A stretch of 64,000 nucleotides of DNA, from contig CAISIK010000223.1 of NCBI GenBank assembly GCA_903885375.1, positions 1 to 64,000 on the forward strand. The letters run 5' to 3'. Source of the DNA: an uncultured Pseudomonadota bacterium. Its GTDB lineage: Bacteria; Myxococcota_A; UBA796; SXON01. Numbering within the stretch: the stretch's first letter is position 1; each line of letters starts with the position of its first letter. Positions 25,498 through 36,100 of the stretch are shown piece by piece. The notes below the pieces were generated by a model, which was not told where the DNA came from, made no database searches, and was given only the letters and a program-made list of their open reading frames with translations. The translations under genes were made by a program, and so were the position numbers.

Positions 25498-26579
25498 CCC
25501 TCGCGGCGGTCCTCCTCGTGGGCGTGGCCTGCACGGAGGCGGCCCCGCCGCCTGCGCTGGGCTTCAAGCTCGTCGGCGTGGCCGAAGTGGAGTCCCCCAC
25601 CGCCCTCGCCGTCCCGCCCGCCGGGCCGGATGTCCTCTGGGCCGCCGAGCAGGCCGGCCGCCTCGTCCGGCTCACGCCCGCCGGCCCCGTCCCCGCGCTC
25701 GACATCCGGGATCGGGTCACGAGCGGCGGAGAGACCGGGCTCCTCGGCCTCGCGTTCGCGCCCGACTGGCCGGCCGACCCCCGCGCCTTCGTCAACTACA
25801 CCTTCAAGGATGCCGGTCAGCTCTACACCCGCATCGCCAGCTTCCGCACGGCCGACGGCGGGCTCACCCTGCAGCCCGGCTCGGAGGTCACGCTCCTCGT
25901 GGTGGAACAGCCCTGGTCCAACCACAACAGCGGGCCGCTGGCTTTCGGGCCCGATGGCATGCTCTACGTCGCGCTCGGCGATGGCGGCTCCGGCGGCGAC
26001 CCGCACGGCACCGGGCAGGACCGGTCCGACCTCCTCGGGAGCATCCTCCGCCTCGACGTACGCACCGAGCCCTACGCCATCCCGACCGACCAGCCCTTCG
26101 CCTCCACCCCGGGTGTCCGCCCGGAGATCTGGGCCTACGGCGTTCGTAATCCGTGGGGCATGCACTTCGACGGCACCACCCTCTGGTTCGGCGACGTGGG
26201 GCAGAACCTCTGGGAGGAGGTGAACAAGGGCGTCGCGGGCGGCAACTACGGGTGGAACGTGCGGGAGGGCGCCCACTGCTACGAGGAGAGCCCCTGTTCG
26301 GGGAGCTTCGTGGAGCCCGTGGCGGAGTATGCGCACCCCGAGGGCGCCAGCGTGACCGGCGGCATGGTGGTCCGGGGGCCCGCGATCCCCCTGCTCGACG
26401 GGAAGTACGTCTTCGCCGACTTCGCTACCGGCCAGTTCTTCGCGGTACCGGCCAGCGGCGGTCCGCTCGAGCGCCTCGGCGCCACCCAGCTCCACCCCAG
26501 CACCTTCGGCCGCACCCGCGATGGCCGGCTCCACGTGGCCGACTACGGCGGCACGGTCTACCGGATCGACCCGCCCTAA
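25494..26579 (+). CDS. PQQ-dependent sugar dehydrogenase-like lipoprotein (soluble glucose/sorbosone dehydrogenase family)
   Basis: A 361-residue protein with a lipobox (LLVGVAC). It is a six-bladed beta-propeller of the GSDH family: GETGLLGLAFAPDW, NHNSGPLAFGPDGMLYVALG with His144 at the catalytic-base position, DPHGTGQDRSDLLGSILRLD, and GVRNPWGMHFD. Family members oxidise aldose sugars with PQQ, or hedgehog-interacting-like substrates. It is probably an exported, lipid-anchored oxidase of an unknown sugar. The gene is coupled to the upstream transporter by ATGA and meets the converging acetyltransferase with overlapping stops. Confidence 0.9.
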   Translation: MTLAAVLLVGVACTEAAPPPALGFKLVGVAEVESPTALAVPPAGPDVLWAAEQAGRLVRLTPAGPVPALDIRDRVTSGGETGLLGLAFAPDWPADPRAFVNYTFKDAGQLYTRIASFRTADGGLTLQPGSEVTLLVVEQPWSNHNSGPLAFGPDGMLYVALGDGGSGGDPHGTGQDRSDLLGSILRLDVRTEPYAIPTDQPFASTPGVRPEIWAYGVRNPWGMHFDGTTLWFGDVGQNLWEEVNKGVAGGNYGWNVREGAHCYEESPCSGSFVEPVAEYAHPEGASVTGGMVVRGPAIPLLDGKYVFADFATGQFFAVPASGGPLERLGATQLHPSTFGRTRDGRLHVADYGGTVYRIDPP

Positions 26580-27157
26580 CCGTCGAGGACCTTGGCCATG
26601 AAGAGGCGGCGATCGGTGCGGAAGCTGCCGTCGTTGCGGCGCGAAGGCACCTCCATGTACACGCCTGTGTCCTCGAAGCCGAGGCGCAGGTACATCTCGT
26701 AGGCGGCGTTCTTCGTGGCGCTGGTGCGCAGGATCACGTGGGTGAAGCGGGCGCGATCGATGAGCTGGAGGCGCAGCTCGATGAGCTGACGCCCGAGGCC
26801 TGTCTGCCGCCACTGCTCCATGATGCCCAGCTCGGCGAAGTAGTAGGTGGAGTCGATGGGCAGGAGGCCGCGGATGTCGCGCACCACATCCGGCTTGCTC
26901 GCCACCGGGAAGGCCATCGCGAAGCCGGCCACCACGCCGGAATCCCGCACCGCGAGGAGCGTGATCTGGTCGGGGATGCGCAGGGCGCGCTGCAGCACGG
27001 CGCTCGCCTCCTCCGAGGAGAACCGCTCGTTGTAGGGCGGCTCACTCCAGATGGCCTGGTAGGCGCCCGCAAAAGCCGCGAGCCACGGGAGCCCATCGGC
27101 CACCGACTCCGGGCGCAGGATGTTGAGGCCGTCAGGGCGTTCGGCCAACGTCAGCAT
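26576..27157 (-). CDS. GNAT family N-acetyltransferase
   Basis: A 193-residue protein with a GNAT core: YYFAELGIMEQWRQTGLG is the acetyl-CoA-binding strand and loop, and TSATKNAAYEMYLRLGFED is the C-terminal core with the conserved Asn and Tyr. It starts 24 bp after the stop of the giant synthase, with AAGGGG before the ATG, so the two are probably one transcript. It could acylate the synthase product or an amino group on it; that is an inference from position only. Confidence 0.85.
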   Translation of the reverse strand: MLTLAERPDGLNILRPESVADGLPWLAAFAGAYQAIWSEPPYNERFSSEEASAVLQRALRIPDQITLLAVRDSGVVAGFAMAFPVASKPDVVRDIRGLLPIDSTYYFAELGIMEQWRQTGLGRQLIELRLQLIDRARFTHVILRTSATKNAAYEMYLRLGFEDTGVYMEVPSRRNDGSFRTDRRLFMAKVLDG

Positions 27158-27181
27158 GGCTGCCCCTTATCCGACCGGCGC

Positions 27182-30100
27182 TCAGGCCGCGAAGACCGCG
27201 GTGACCACGACGCGCCCCGCGTGCATGCCCACCCGCACCCGGATCGGCGCCCCGCCGAGGGCGGTGTGGGCCGCGAGGACCTCGCCAGACAGGCGAACGG
27301 TGGCCACACCCGCCTCCACGCCCACCACCTCGATCTCGCGGGGGTTCAGCGCCATGCCGACGCCGAGGGCCTTGAGCACCGCTTCCTTCACGCTCCAGAC
27401 CACCGTGATGGCCTCGTCGGTGTGCGCCCAGCCACGCTCCGTCTCGGAGAACCACTCCTCGACGAAGCTCGCGGGCCGGGGCGTGATCGCCTCCATGTCC
27501 ACGCCGGCGCGGGCCCCCCGAACCGCGAGCGCGAGCGCTTCGCCGTCGGTGTGGGTGATGCTGACCTCGAGGCGGGGCGGCCCGCCCACCACGATCGGAC
27601 GGCCACCGGGCTCCCGATCCACCGCCAGCGCGGCGCCCGGCTCGAGGGCCTCTACGGCCCGCAATGCCGCGAGCTGCCCGGCCACCCGGTCGGCCCGACG
27701 CTTCGCCGTGCCCCGGGCCTCCATCTTCTCCCGGTCGCCCGGCGGAAGCGCCTCCGACTCCGACGACGCCGCGATCGACGCCGAGGGCCAGCCCCCCTCC
27801 GGGACCGGGAGACGGTCGCCCGGGGGCAACGGTCCCTTCTCCACCATGCGGAACCCGCGGACGCGCATGATCCGGCCTTCGGGGCCGTCCACGTCGATGT
27901 CGTAGCCGCCCCCGCGGACATGCACGACGACCTGCAGCGACTCCCCTTCGACCGCCGAGCGCACGAGCTCCACCGCATCGATGCTCGCCGGCAGGGCCAT
28001 CACGCCCTCCAGCGCGATGCGGTGCAGGCCGGCCGCCTGGAACGCCGACTCGAGCACCAGCGGCTCGGAGATGAGCCCCTCGGCGATGGAACCGTGCTCC
28101 ACCACGGCCTCCGCGAGGAGGCCCTGCACGGTGACGGCTTCCGCGGCCCGGAGGACCTGGAACCGCGCCCCATGGAAGAAGCGCCGGTAGATGTCCTTCT
28201 GCGACACCCGCTCCTCGGGGAACCAGGCCCCGGGGAGCGCGGGCAGGAGCGGCATCTCCACGAGCTGCACCCGCGCCTCGAAGTGCCGGGTGACCTGCGT
28301 GCGACCGTTCTTGAGCGTGCGCGAGCTGGACAGGGTGCAGCGCCAGGCACCCTCCTCGTCGGGCTCGGCCGTGACCTCGATGTCGGCCGCTTGATCGCGG
28401 TGCAGCTTCAGCGGCGCAGAGAACGTGACATCCTCGAAGCCGACGAAGCGGCCGCGCGGATCGCTCGCCAGCGCCGCGCCCACCATCATCTCCAGACCCA
28501 TGACCCCGGGGAGGACGGGCACGTTGTCGATGGCGTGGTCGAGGATCCACGGGTCGGTCTCGACGGACATCCGGCGCCGACCGATCGCCCGATCCCCAAC
28601 GAGCTCCACGCTGTCGAGCAGGGGATGGATGGACGGCGACTGGAAGTCGCCGAGGCGCCCCGCCACGACGAGCTCCCCGCACACGCCGGAGGCCACGAGA
28701 TCGCAGAGCAGGCGCGCGCCCGCCTGCGGCGGGAGCAGCTCCACACCGCGCGAGGTGAGCAGGCTCTCCATGCCGCCGCGCACCGCCATGCCCACACCGG
28801 CCCACGCCGTCCAGGCCAGGTGCAGCGACCGCGGGCGGGCGAGGCACACCTGCGCCATCGCCTCGTTGGCGGCGCTGTAGTCCACCTGCCCGGCGTTTCC
28901 GAAGCGGCCGGCGATGCTCCCCATGCTCACGAAGAACGTGGAGGCATCGAGGCCCTCGGCGAGCGCGAGCCCGCCTTCGGCCTTGCCGTCGAACACCCGG
29001 CGGAACGCGGTTTCGTCCTTGTCGGTCAGGAGCCTCGACTCCTCGACCCCGGCCCCGTGCACGACGAGGTCGATGCGCGGGTGCTTCATGCGAAGCTCGG
29101 CCACCGCGAGCCGGACGGCATCGGGATTGGCGAGGTCCAGCGCGCGCAACTCCACCAGCGCGCCGAGCGCGATCATGGCCTCCACGTTCTGGCGTGCCTC
29201 CTCCGACACCCGGAGAGGCTTCAGCCGGTCCTCGATCATCTTCGGCGTGACGCGCTTGTTCGTGGCCTCGAGGGCCTGCCGGATGAGCGGACGTTCTTTC
29301 TCCTCGTCGAGCGGCAGAAGCCCCGGGAGGGTGCGCGCCACGAGGACCAGGGTGCACGGCCCACGCCGCGCGAGCTCGAGCGCCACCTGCGCGGTGATGC
29401 CGCGGGTGCCGCCCGTCAGGATCACGACCGGGTGTTCGGGCCAGTGGCCCTCGGTCGGCACGGTTTCGACGGCGAGCGCCGCCACATCGCGCTCGGCCGG
29501 ACCGATCCAGACCTCGTTCGCGGCATCGCCCTCACCCATCTCGTCCACGATCGCCCGCGCGGCGTCGAGCTCGGGCCAGTTCGCACGAACGGAGACCACG
29601 CGAGCGCGACAACCCTCCCACTCGCGACCGAGCGCCTTGCAGAGCCCGGCGCGCGCGCCGTTGTCGCGCGCCGCCTTGAGGTCGGCGGGCGGGGTGAGGA
29701 TGGACAACCACTGCCTCGGCCGACGGCCATCGAGCCGCTGCGCCTGCGCGAACAGCTCCAGGAGCGGCGCGCCGCAATCCACCACGACGTCGGGGTCCCC
29801 TTCGGAACGCCCCCCGGCGTTGCGGATCTCGTCGCGCAGGTGTTCGCCCAGCTCGCCACCGCCGAGCACCCACACCACCTGGCCCCGGAGGGTGCTCACG
29901 GGCAGCTTGACGTGGCTCACCCGCACCACGCGCCGCACCCGGAAGTCCGGAGGGAGCTGGTGGGGGAGGAGGGTGGGCACGGCCGCTTCGGGCGCCGGAG
30001 CGACCGCTTCGGGCACCGCCGCCGGGGCGGCCACGGAGGCCGCCACCGCCGGAGCGGGCGCCTCGACGGGCTCGGCAGCGCCGGCCTTCGCCGCGATCCG

Positions 30101-33100
30101 CCCGGCCAGCCAGCCCGCGAGCTTGTCGACCGTGGGGTAGTCGGCGAGGCGGAAGCTGTCGTCGCGCTCGAGCGCGTAGGCGTCGCGCACCTCGCCGAAG
30201 ATCTCGGCCTGCTTCACGGTGTCGATGCCGAGGTCGGCTTCGAGCTCGTAGTTCGGATCGATCTCCGAGGGCTCGTAGCCCGTGCGCGCGGCCACGACCC
30301 CGATGAGTCGGGCGAGCACCTCGGTGTGCCCGGCGTGGGCAGCCTCGGCGGGCGCGCTGGCGGGCAAGCTGGCGGGAGGTGCAACGGCAGACGGAGTCGG
30401 GGTCGGCACGGGAGCCGCCACCGGGGCCGGCGCAGGCGCGGGCGCAGCGCCGGCAGCCTTGTCGGCCAGCCACCCCGCGAGCTTCGCCACGGTGGGGTAG
30501 TCGGCGAGCTTGAAGCTGTCGTCGCGCTCAAGCCCGTAGGCGTCGCGCACCTCGGCGAAGATCTCCGCCTGCTTCACGGTGTCGATGCCGAGATCGGCCT
30601 CCAGCTCGTAGCCGGGATCGATCTCGCCCACGTCGTAGCCGGTCTTCGCCGCCACCACGGTGATGAGCCGCTGGAGCACTTCCGCGCGGTCCACGCCCGG
30701 CGACGCTGCTGCGGGCGCCGGGGCCGCGGCTGCCGGGGCTGGCGCGGCCGCATCCACGGCCGTGATCGCTCCGGCAGCACGGGAAGCGAGCCATCCGGCG
30801 AGCTTCTCGACGGTGGGGTAGTCGGCCAGCTTGAAGCTGTCGTCGCGTTCCAGCCCGTAGGCATCACGCACTTCGGCAAAGATCTCCGCCTGCTTCACGG
30901 TGTCGATGCCGAGATCGGCCTCCAGCTCGTAGCTGGGGTCGATCTCCTCACGCGAGTAGCCGGTCTTCTGCGCCACGACGCCGATCAGGCGCTGCAGCAC
31001 CTCGGCGCCGCTCACGGAACCCTTCGGCGCTGCCGCCGCGGGCGCGGGAGCCGCCGGAGCGGCCGGAGCCGCCGCCCGCGCCGCGTTCGGATCGGGCACG
31101 AACCGGAGCTGACGGTTTTCGAGCGTGGTGCTGCCGGCAGCGCCGCCGACCCGCGCCAGCCACTGCCCGTACACCGCCGCGTCGCTTACGCGCACATCGC
31201 CGTTGGCGACCTTCTTCCAGGCCACCAACGCGAGCTGGCTGCCGAAGCCGGCGGCGAGCCGGAGGGCGTAGCGGATGTCGTAGTGCCCGCCGGTGCTCAA
31301 GGTGAGCTCGCCGAGGTCCGGGTCGCGCTCCTTCAGATTGGGGATCGGCGGCACCAGCTGGTACTGCAACGACTTGATCGCGACGGTGTCCTCGACGCCG
31401 GCGCCCATCGGGTGACCGGTGAACCCCTTGGTGTTGGCGATCACGACCTTGGAGGCCGCGGCGCCGAAGGCGTTCGGGAGGCTCGCCATCTCCGCCGCCG
31501 CCGAGCCGCCCCGCGCGGGGGTGTAGGTCTCGTGGCTGAGGAAGACGCAGCTCTCCGCGAAGGTCTGGTGACTGACCCCCGACGCAGCGACCGCACGGTC
31601 CACGAGGGCCTTGACCTCGCGCGCGATGTGCGAGGCGTCGAGGCGGGTGCCGTGGAAGGCCGAGTTCGCGAGGTGCGTCGCGAGCAGCTCAGCGATCGGC
31701 ACCATGCCGCGCGCGCGCACATCCGGCCCCCGCTCCAGCACCAGGCCGACCGCGCCCATGCCGAGGATCATCCCGTGACGGCGACGGTCGAACGGCAGCG
31801 CCGCGTTCTCGACCTCGGCCGTGGTGGTGGCCGCGCCGGCCGCCATGAAGCCCGCGCCGATCCACTGGAGCAGGTTCTCGCTCGTGACATCGTCGGCGCC
31901 AACCACGATCACGCGCTCGCACCGCCCGAGCCGGAGCCAATCCTCGGCCACGGCGATGGCCTGCGTGGTGCTCGCGCAAGCGGCGTTGACCGCCGTGTTC
32001 GGGCCGCGCGCGCCGAGGAACTGCGCGAGCTGGCTGTGCCCCATCGAGAGCACCTGGAACAGGAACCGACGGTCGAAGTGGCCTTCGCCATCCCCGCCGT
32101 TTTCGCCCAGCTTGCCGACGAGCTGGTCGTAGCCGGGGAAGGCGCTCGCGAAAACGATGCCCGTGCCGTCGCGGAACGCCTCCGGCAGGGCCCAGCCCGT
32201 GGCCACGTCCTTGCCCGTGGTGGTGTGCCGGTAGGTGCGCACCAGCGGGATGCCGGCGTCGCGCAAGGCCTCTATCGCCGCGGCGAACGCGAGCTGCGTG
32301 GTGATGTCGAGGCTCCGGGCGAGGCCCGGGTCTACGCCGTAGTCGGCGATGAGGTCGAAGTGCGACTTGCGGCCGGCGAGGCGGATCACCTGATCGCGGC
32401 TCTCCACGGGCAGGAAGCTGCCCTCGCCCGTTTGCGGGTCCTTCGTGAGCCGCATGAGCTTCTTGTCGAGGAAGCGGTCGAGGTTCGTCTCGTCCACCGA
32501 ACCGATGCGGTTCTCGCCGCGGAGCATCCGCTGGATGCCGTCCACCTCGAAGACCTCGGTGCCACCGGGCAACCCGAGCGAGGCGCCCGAACAGACGATC
32601 TCGGCGCGGGCCACCGGCGCGGGGCGTTCGGCCGGTGCGGGAGCCGCCGCCGGGGCCGCGGGACGGACCGGCGCCGGGGGCGGCGCGGCGGCGACCACGA
32701 CGGGTGCCTGGGCGGCTTGGAACGCCGTCCAAGCGGCGCCGAGGAAGCCCTGGAGCGCCGGGAGCATGGCGGTGGCAAAGGTGGACCCATCGACCCCGCG
32801 GAGGTCCTGACCGGCGATCTCCTTCAGGAAACGCGCGGCGCTGTCGGCGGGGAGGGTCGGGGCGCCGACCGTGGGCGCGGCCACGGGCGCCGGGAGGGCC
32901 CCGAGCTCGCTCGTGCCTCGCCGCTCGGGCATGGTGGAGGGGCGGGTGAACCCGCTGCGGCGGGCGGCGTAGTCCACCAGCTGCCGGAGGGTGCGGTGCT
33001 GACCCATCCGGAAGTCCGGGTCCGGGTCGAGGCGCAGGGTTTCGCGCACGGTGCCGATGACGTCGGCCATCTTGACGGTGTCGATGCCGAGGTCGGCCTC

Positions 33101-36100
33101 GACGTCGTGGTCGAGGGAGAGGTCCTCCACCGCGATGCCCGTCCGCCGGGCCACCACGTCGAGGATGGTGCGGGCGATCTCGGGCGTGCCCACGCGCTCC
33201 GCTTCGGCGGCCACCGAGGGCGTGGAGTTGCGCGCGGCGAGCAGCGGCGTGGTGCTCCGACGCGGGCCGGACGTGCCGAAGATGTCGGTGCTCCCCTCGG
33301 GGCGCGCGGCGATCGGGAAGCCGAGCACGAAGAGCTCGGCGAGGGCGTCGAGGAAGGAGCTGGCCCCGCCGCGCTTCGGCTGGTTGGTGTACAGCGCCCG
33401 GTGGGGGCGGTGCTTGAGGATCTGGACGACGAAGCCGGAGAGCGCGCGCTTGGGACCGCACTCCACGAAGATGCGGGCGCCGTCGGCGTACATGCGCTCG
33501 ACCTGGGCGATCCACTCCACCGGAGCCGCCACCTGCAGGGCGAGGTTCTCGATGATCTGCTCGCGGGCACCGGGCCCCGTGGGGTAGTACCGGCTGTCCA
33601 CGTTGGTGGTGACCCGGCGGCGCGGCTCGCGGATGTCGAGCTGCTGGAGCACGCGCTTGAGCGGCTCCGAGGCGGGCGCCACGATCCGACTGTGGAAGGC
33701 GTGGCTGACCGGCAGCGGGTACACCGTGATGCCGCGGCTCTTGAAGAGCTCGCTCGCGGCCTCCACCGCATCCGACTCGCCCGCGATCACGGTTTGTGTG
33801 GGGCAGTTCTTGTTGGCCGGCACCACGTAGCCGGGCACCTCGGCGAGCACTTCCATGACCACGTCGGTGCTGGCGGCGATTCCCGCCATCTTGCCCACGT
33901 CATCGAGCTTTACGGCGGCCATCTCCCGGCCACGCGCGCTCACGGCCACGAGGGCCTCGCGGAAGGTCAAGATGCCGGCGGCAACGAGCGCGCCGTACTC
34001 GCCGAGGCTGTGCCCGGCCACCATGTCGGGCCGCACGCCGTAGGCGCTCATCAGGCGGAGGATGGCCACATCGACCGTGAGCGTGGCGGGCTGGGAGATC
34101 GCCGTGTCGCGGAGGCGCTCGAACTGCTCCTCTTCGCTCAGCGCGTCGTCGCGCCGGATGAGCGAGGTCAAGGACCGGCCCAGGAGCGGCGTCATCACCT
34201 CGTCGGCTTCGGCGAAGGTGGCGGCCACGACCGGGAACTGCTCCGCGAGATCGAGGCCCATGCCGATGTATTGGCTGCCCTGCCCGGTGAAGAGGAAGGC
34301 GAGCTCGCCGTCGCACGGCACGTCTTCGAGCGCGATCCCGCGCTGGCGAACAAGGTCGTAGCCCTTGCCCTTGCGGACGGCCGACACGACCTTCTCGAGC
34401 TGGCCCACCAGCTCTTCCTGGTTCTGGGCATGCGCCGACACCCGCAACGGGGCATCGCCTTCGTAGGGAGCGGCCTCGCCGCGCTCGGCAAGGGCCGTGC
34501 AGCGCTCCACCATCTCCTCGGGCGTGTCCGCCGAGAGCGCCCACAACCCCGTCGGGACCGGCACCACGCTGGGGGCACGCTCCACCTGGTTGACCGGCGC
34601 CTGCGGCTTCCGGCCCGCCGGAGCGGCCACCGCAACGGGAGCGGCCGGCGGCGGGTTGGCGGGGGCGAGCACCGAGTGCGAGCGGGGGGGCCAGCTCGCG
34701 GCCGGCGCATCGGGGGAAGAAGCCCGCGCCATGCCGGGGCGGAAGCCCTCGAGCACCACGTGGAAATTCGTGCCGCCAAAACCGAAGGAGCTGATGCCCG
34801 CGAAGCGCGGACCGTTGCCCTCCCAGGCCTCCGTGATGGTCTGCACCTTGAGCGGCACCCGCCCGAGGTCGATGTCCGGACGCGGCTTCTTGTAGTTGAT
34901 GCTCGGCGGGAAGACGCCATGGTGGAGCGCGAGGCACACCTTCAACGCACTCGCGGCGCCCGCGGCGCTCTTGAGGTGGCCGATGTTCGACTTCACCGAG
35001 CCGATGCGCGAGGGCCGGTTGCGCCGCCCGCTGCCCACGAGTTCGGAGAGCGCGTCGACTTCGACCTTGTCGCCCACGACCGTACTCGTGCCGTGACACT
35101 CGAACAGGTCCACGTCGGCCGGGTCGATCCCGGCGTTCTCGTAGGCGCGGTGCAGCGCCCGCTTCTGCCCTTCGGGATTGGGCGCAGTGATCCCCTTGCC
35201 CTTGCCGTCGGAGCTGCCGCCGAACCCGCGGAGCACGGCGTACACACGGTCGCCATCGCGGAGCGCATCGCTGAGCCGGCGCAGCACCAGGATGCCGACG
35301 CCCTCGCCCATGACGAAGCCGTTGGCGTCGGCATCGAAGGGGCGGCTCCCGTCGGGCGACAGCGCCCCGATCTTGGAGAACTTGGCATAGGTGGCCACGC
35401 CCATCGAGCGGTCGGCGCCGCCGGTGACCGCCATGTCGAAGTCACCATCCTGCAGGCCCTTCACGGCCGCCTGCATCGCCGCCATCGAGCCCGCGCACGC
35501 CGCATCCGTCGTGAAGTTGGGGCCGCCGAGGTTGAGCGCGTTGGTGATGCGGCCGGCCACCACGTTGGCCAACTCGCCGGGCATGGAGTCTTCGGTGATG
35601 GGCGGCAGGTTCCGCTTGAGCTGTTCTTCGTAGGCCGCGAGGATGGCGGCCCGATCGTCGGTGGGCAGGGCCGCGAACCCCTTCACCTCGGTGAGCGCCT
35701 TCCGGATGGCCGGGAACATCACGCGGATCGTGTACTCGTCCGTGATCTCGCCACCCATCGAGTTGCCGAGGATCGTGGCCACGCGGGCGCGGTCGTAGTC
35801 GCGCGATTCGCCGTAGCCGGCGTCCTCGAGCGCATCGGCCGCGGCTTCGAGCGCCATCTGCTGGATGGGGTCGACGAGGCGTGCCACCGAAGGCGGGATG
35901 CGGAAACGTTTCGGGTTGAAGACGAAGTCGGTGACGAAGCCGCCGATGCGGGCGTACGTCTTGTCGGGGACGGACTTGTCGGCATCCCAGTAGAGCGCCG
36001 GATCCCAGCGCTCGCGGGGCACCTCGATGATGCCATCGAAGCCGGCCACGAGGTTCTCCCAGAGGCGGGAGACAGACGGGCTCCGGGGGAGACGGCAGCC

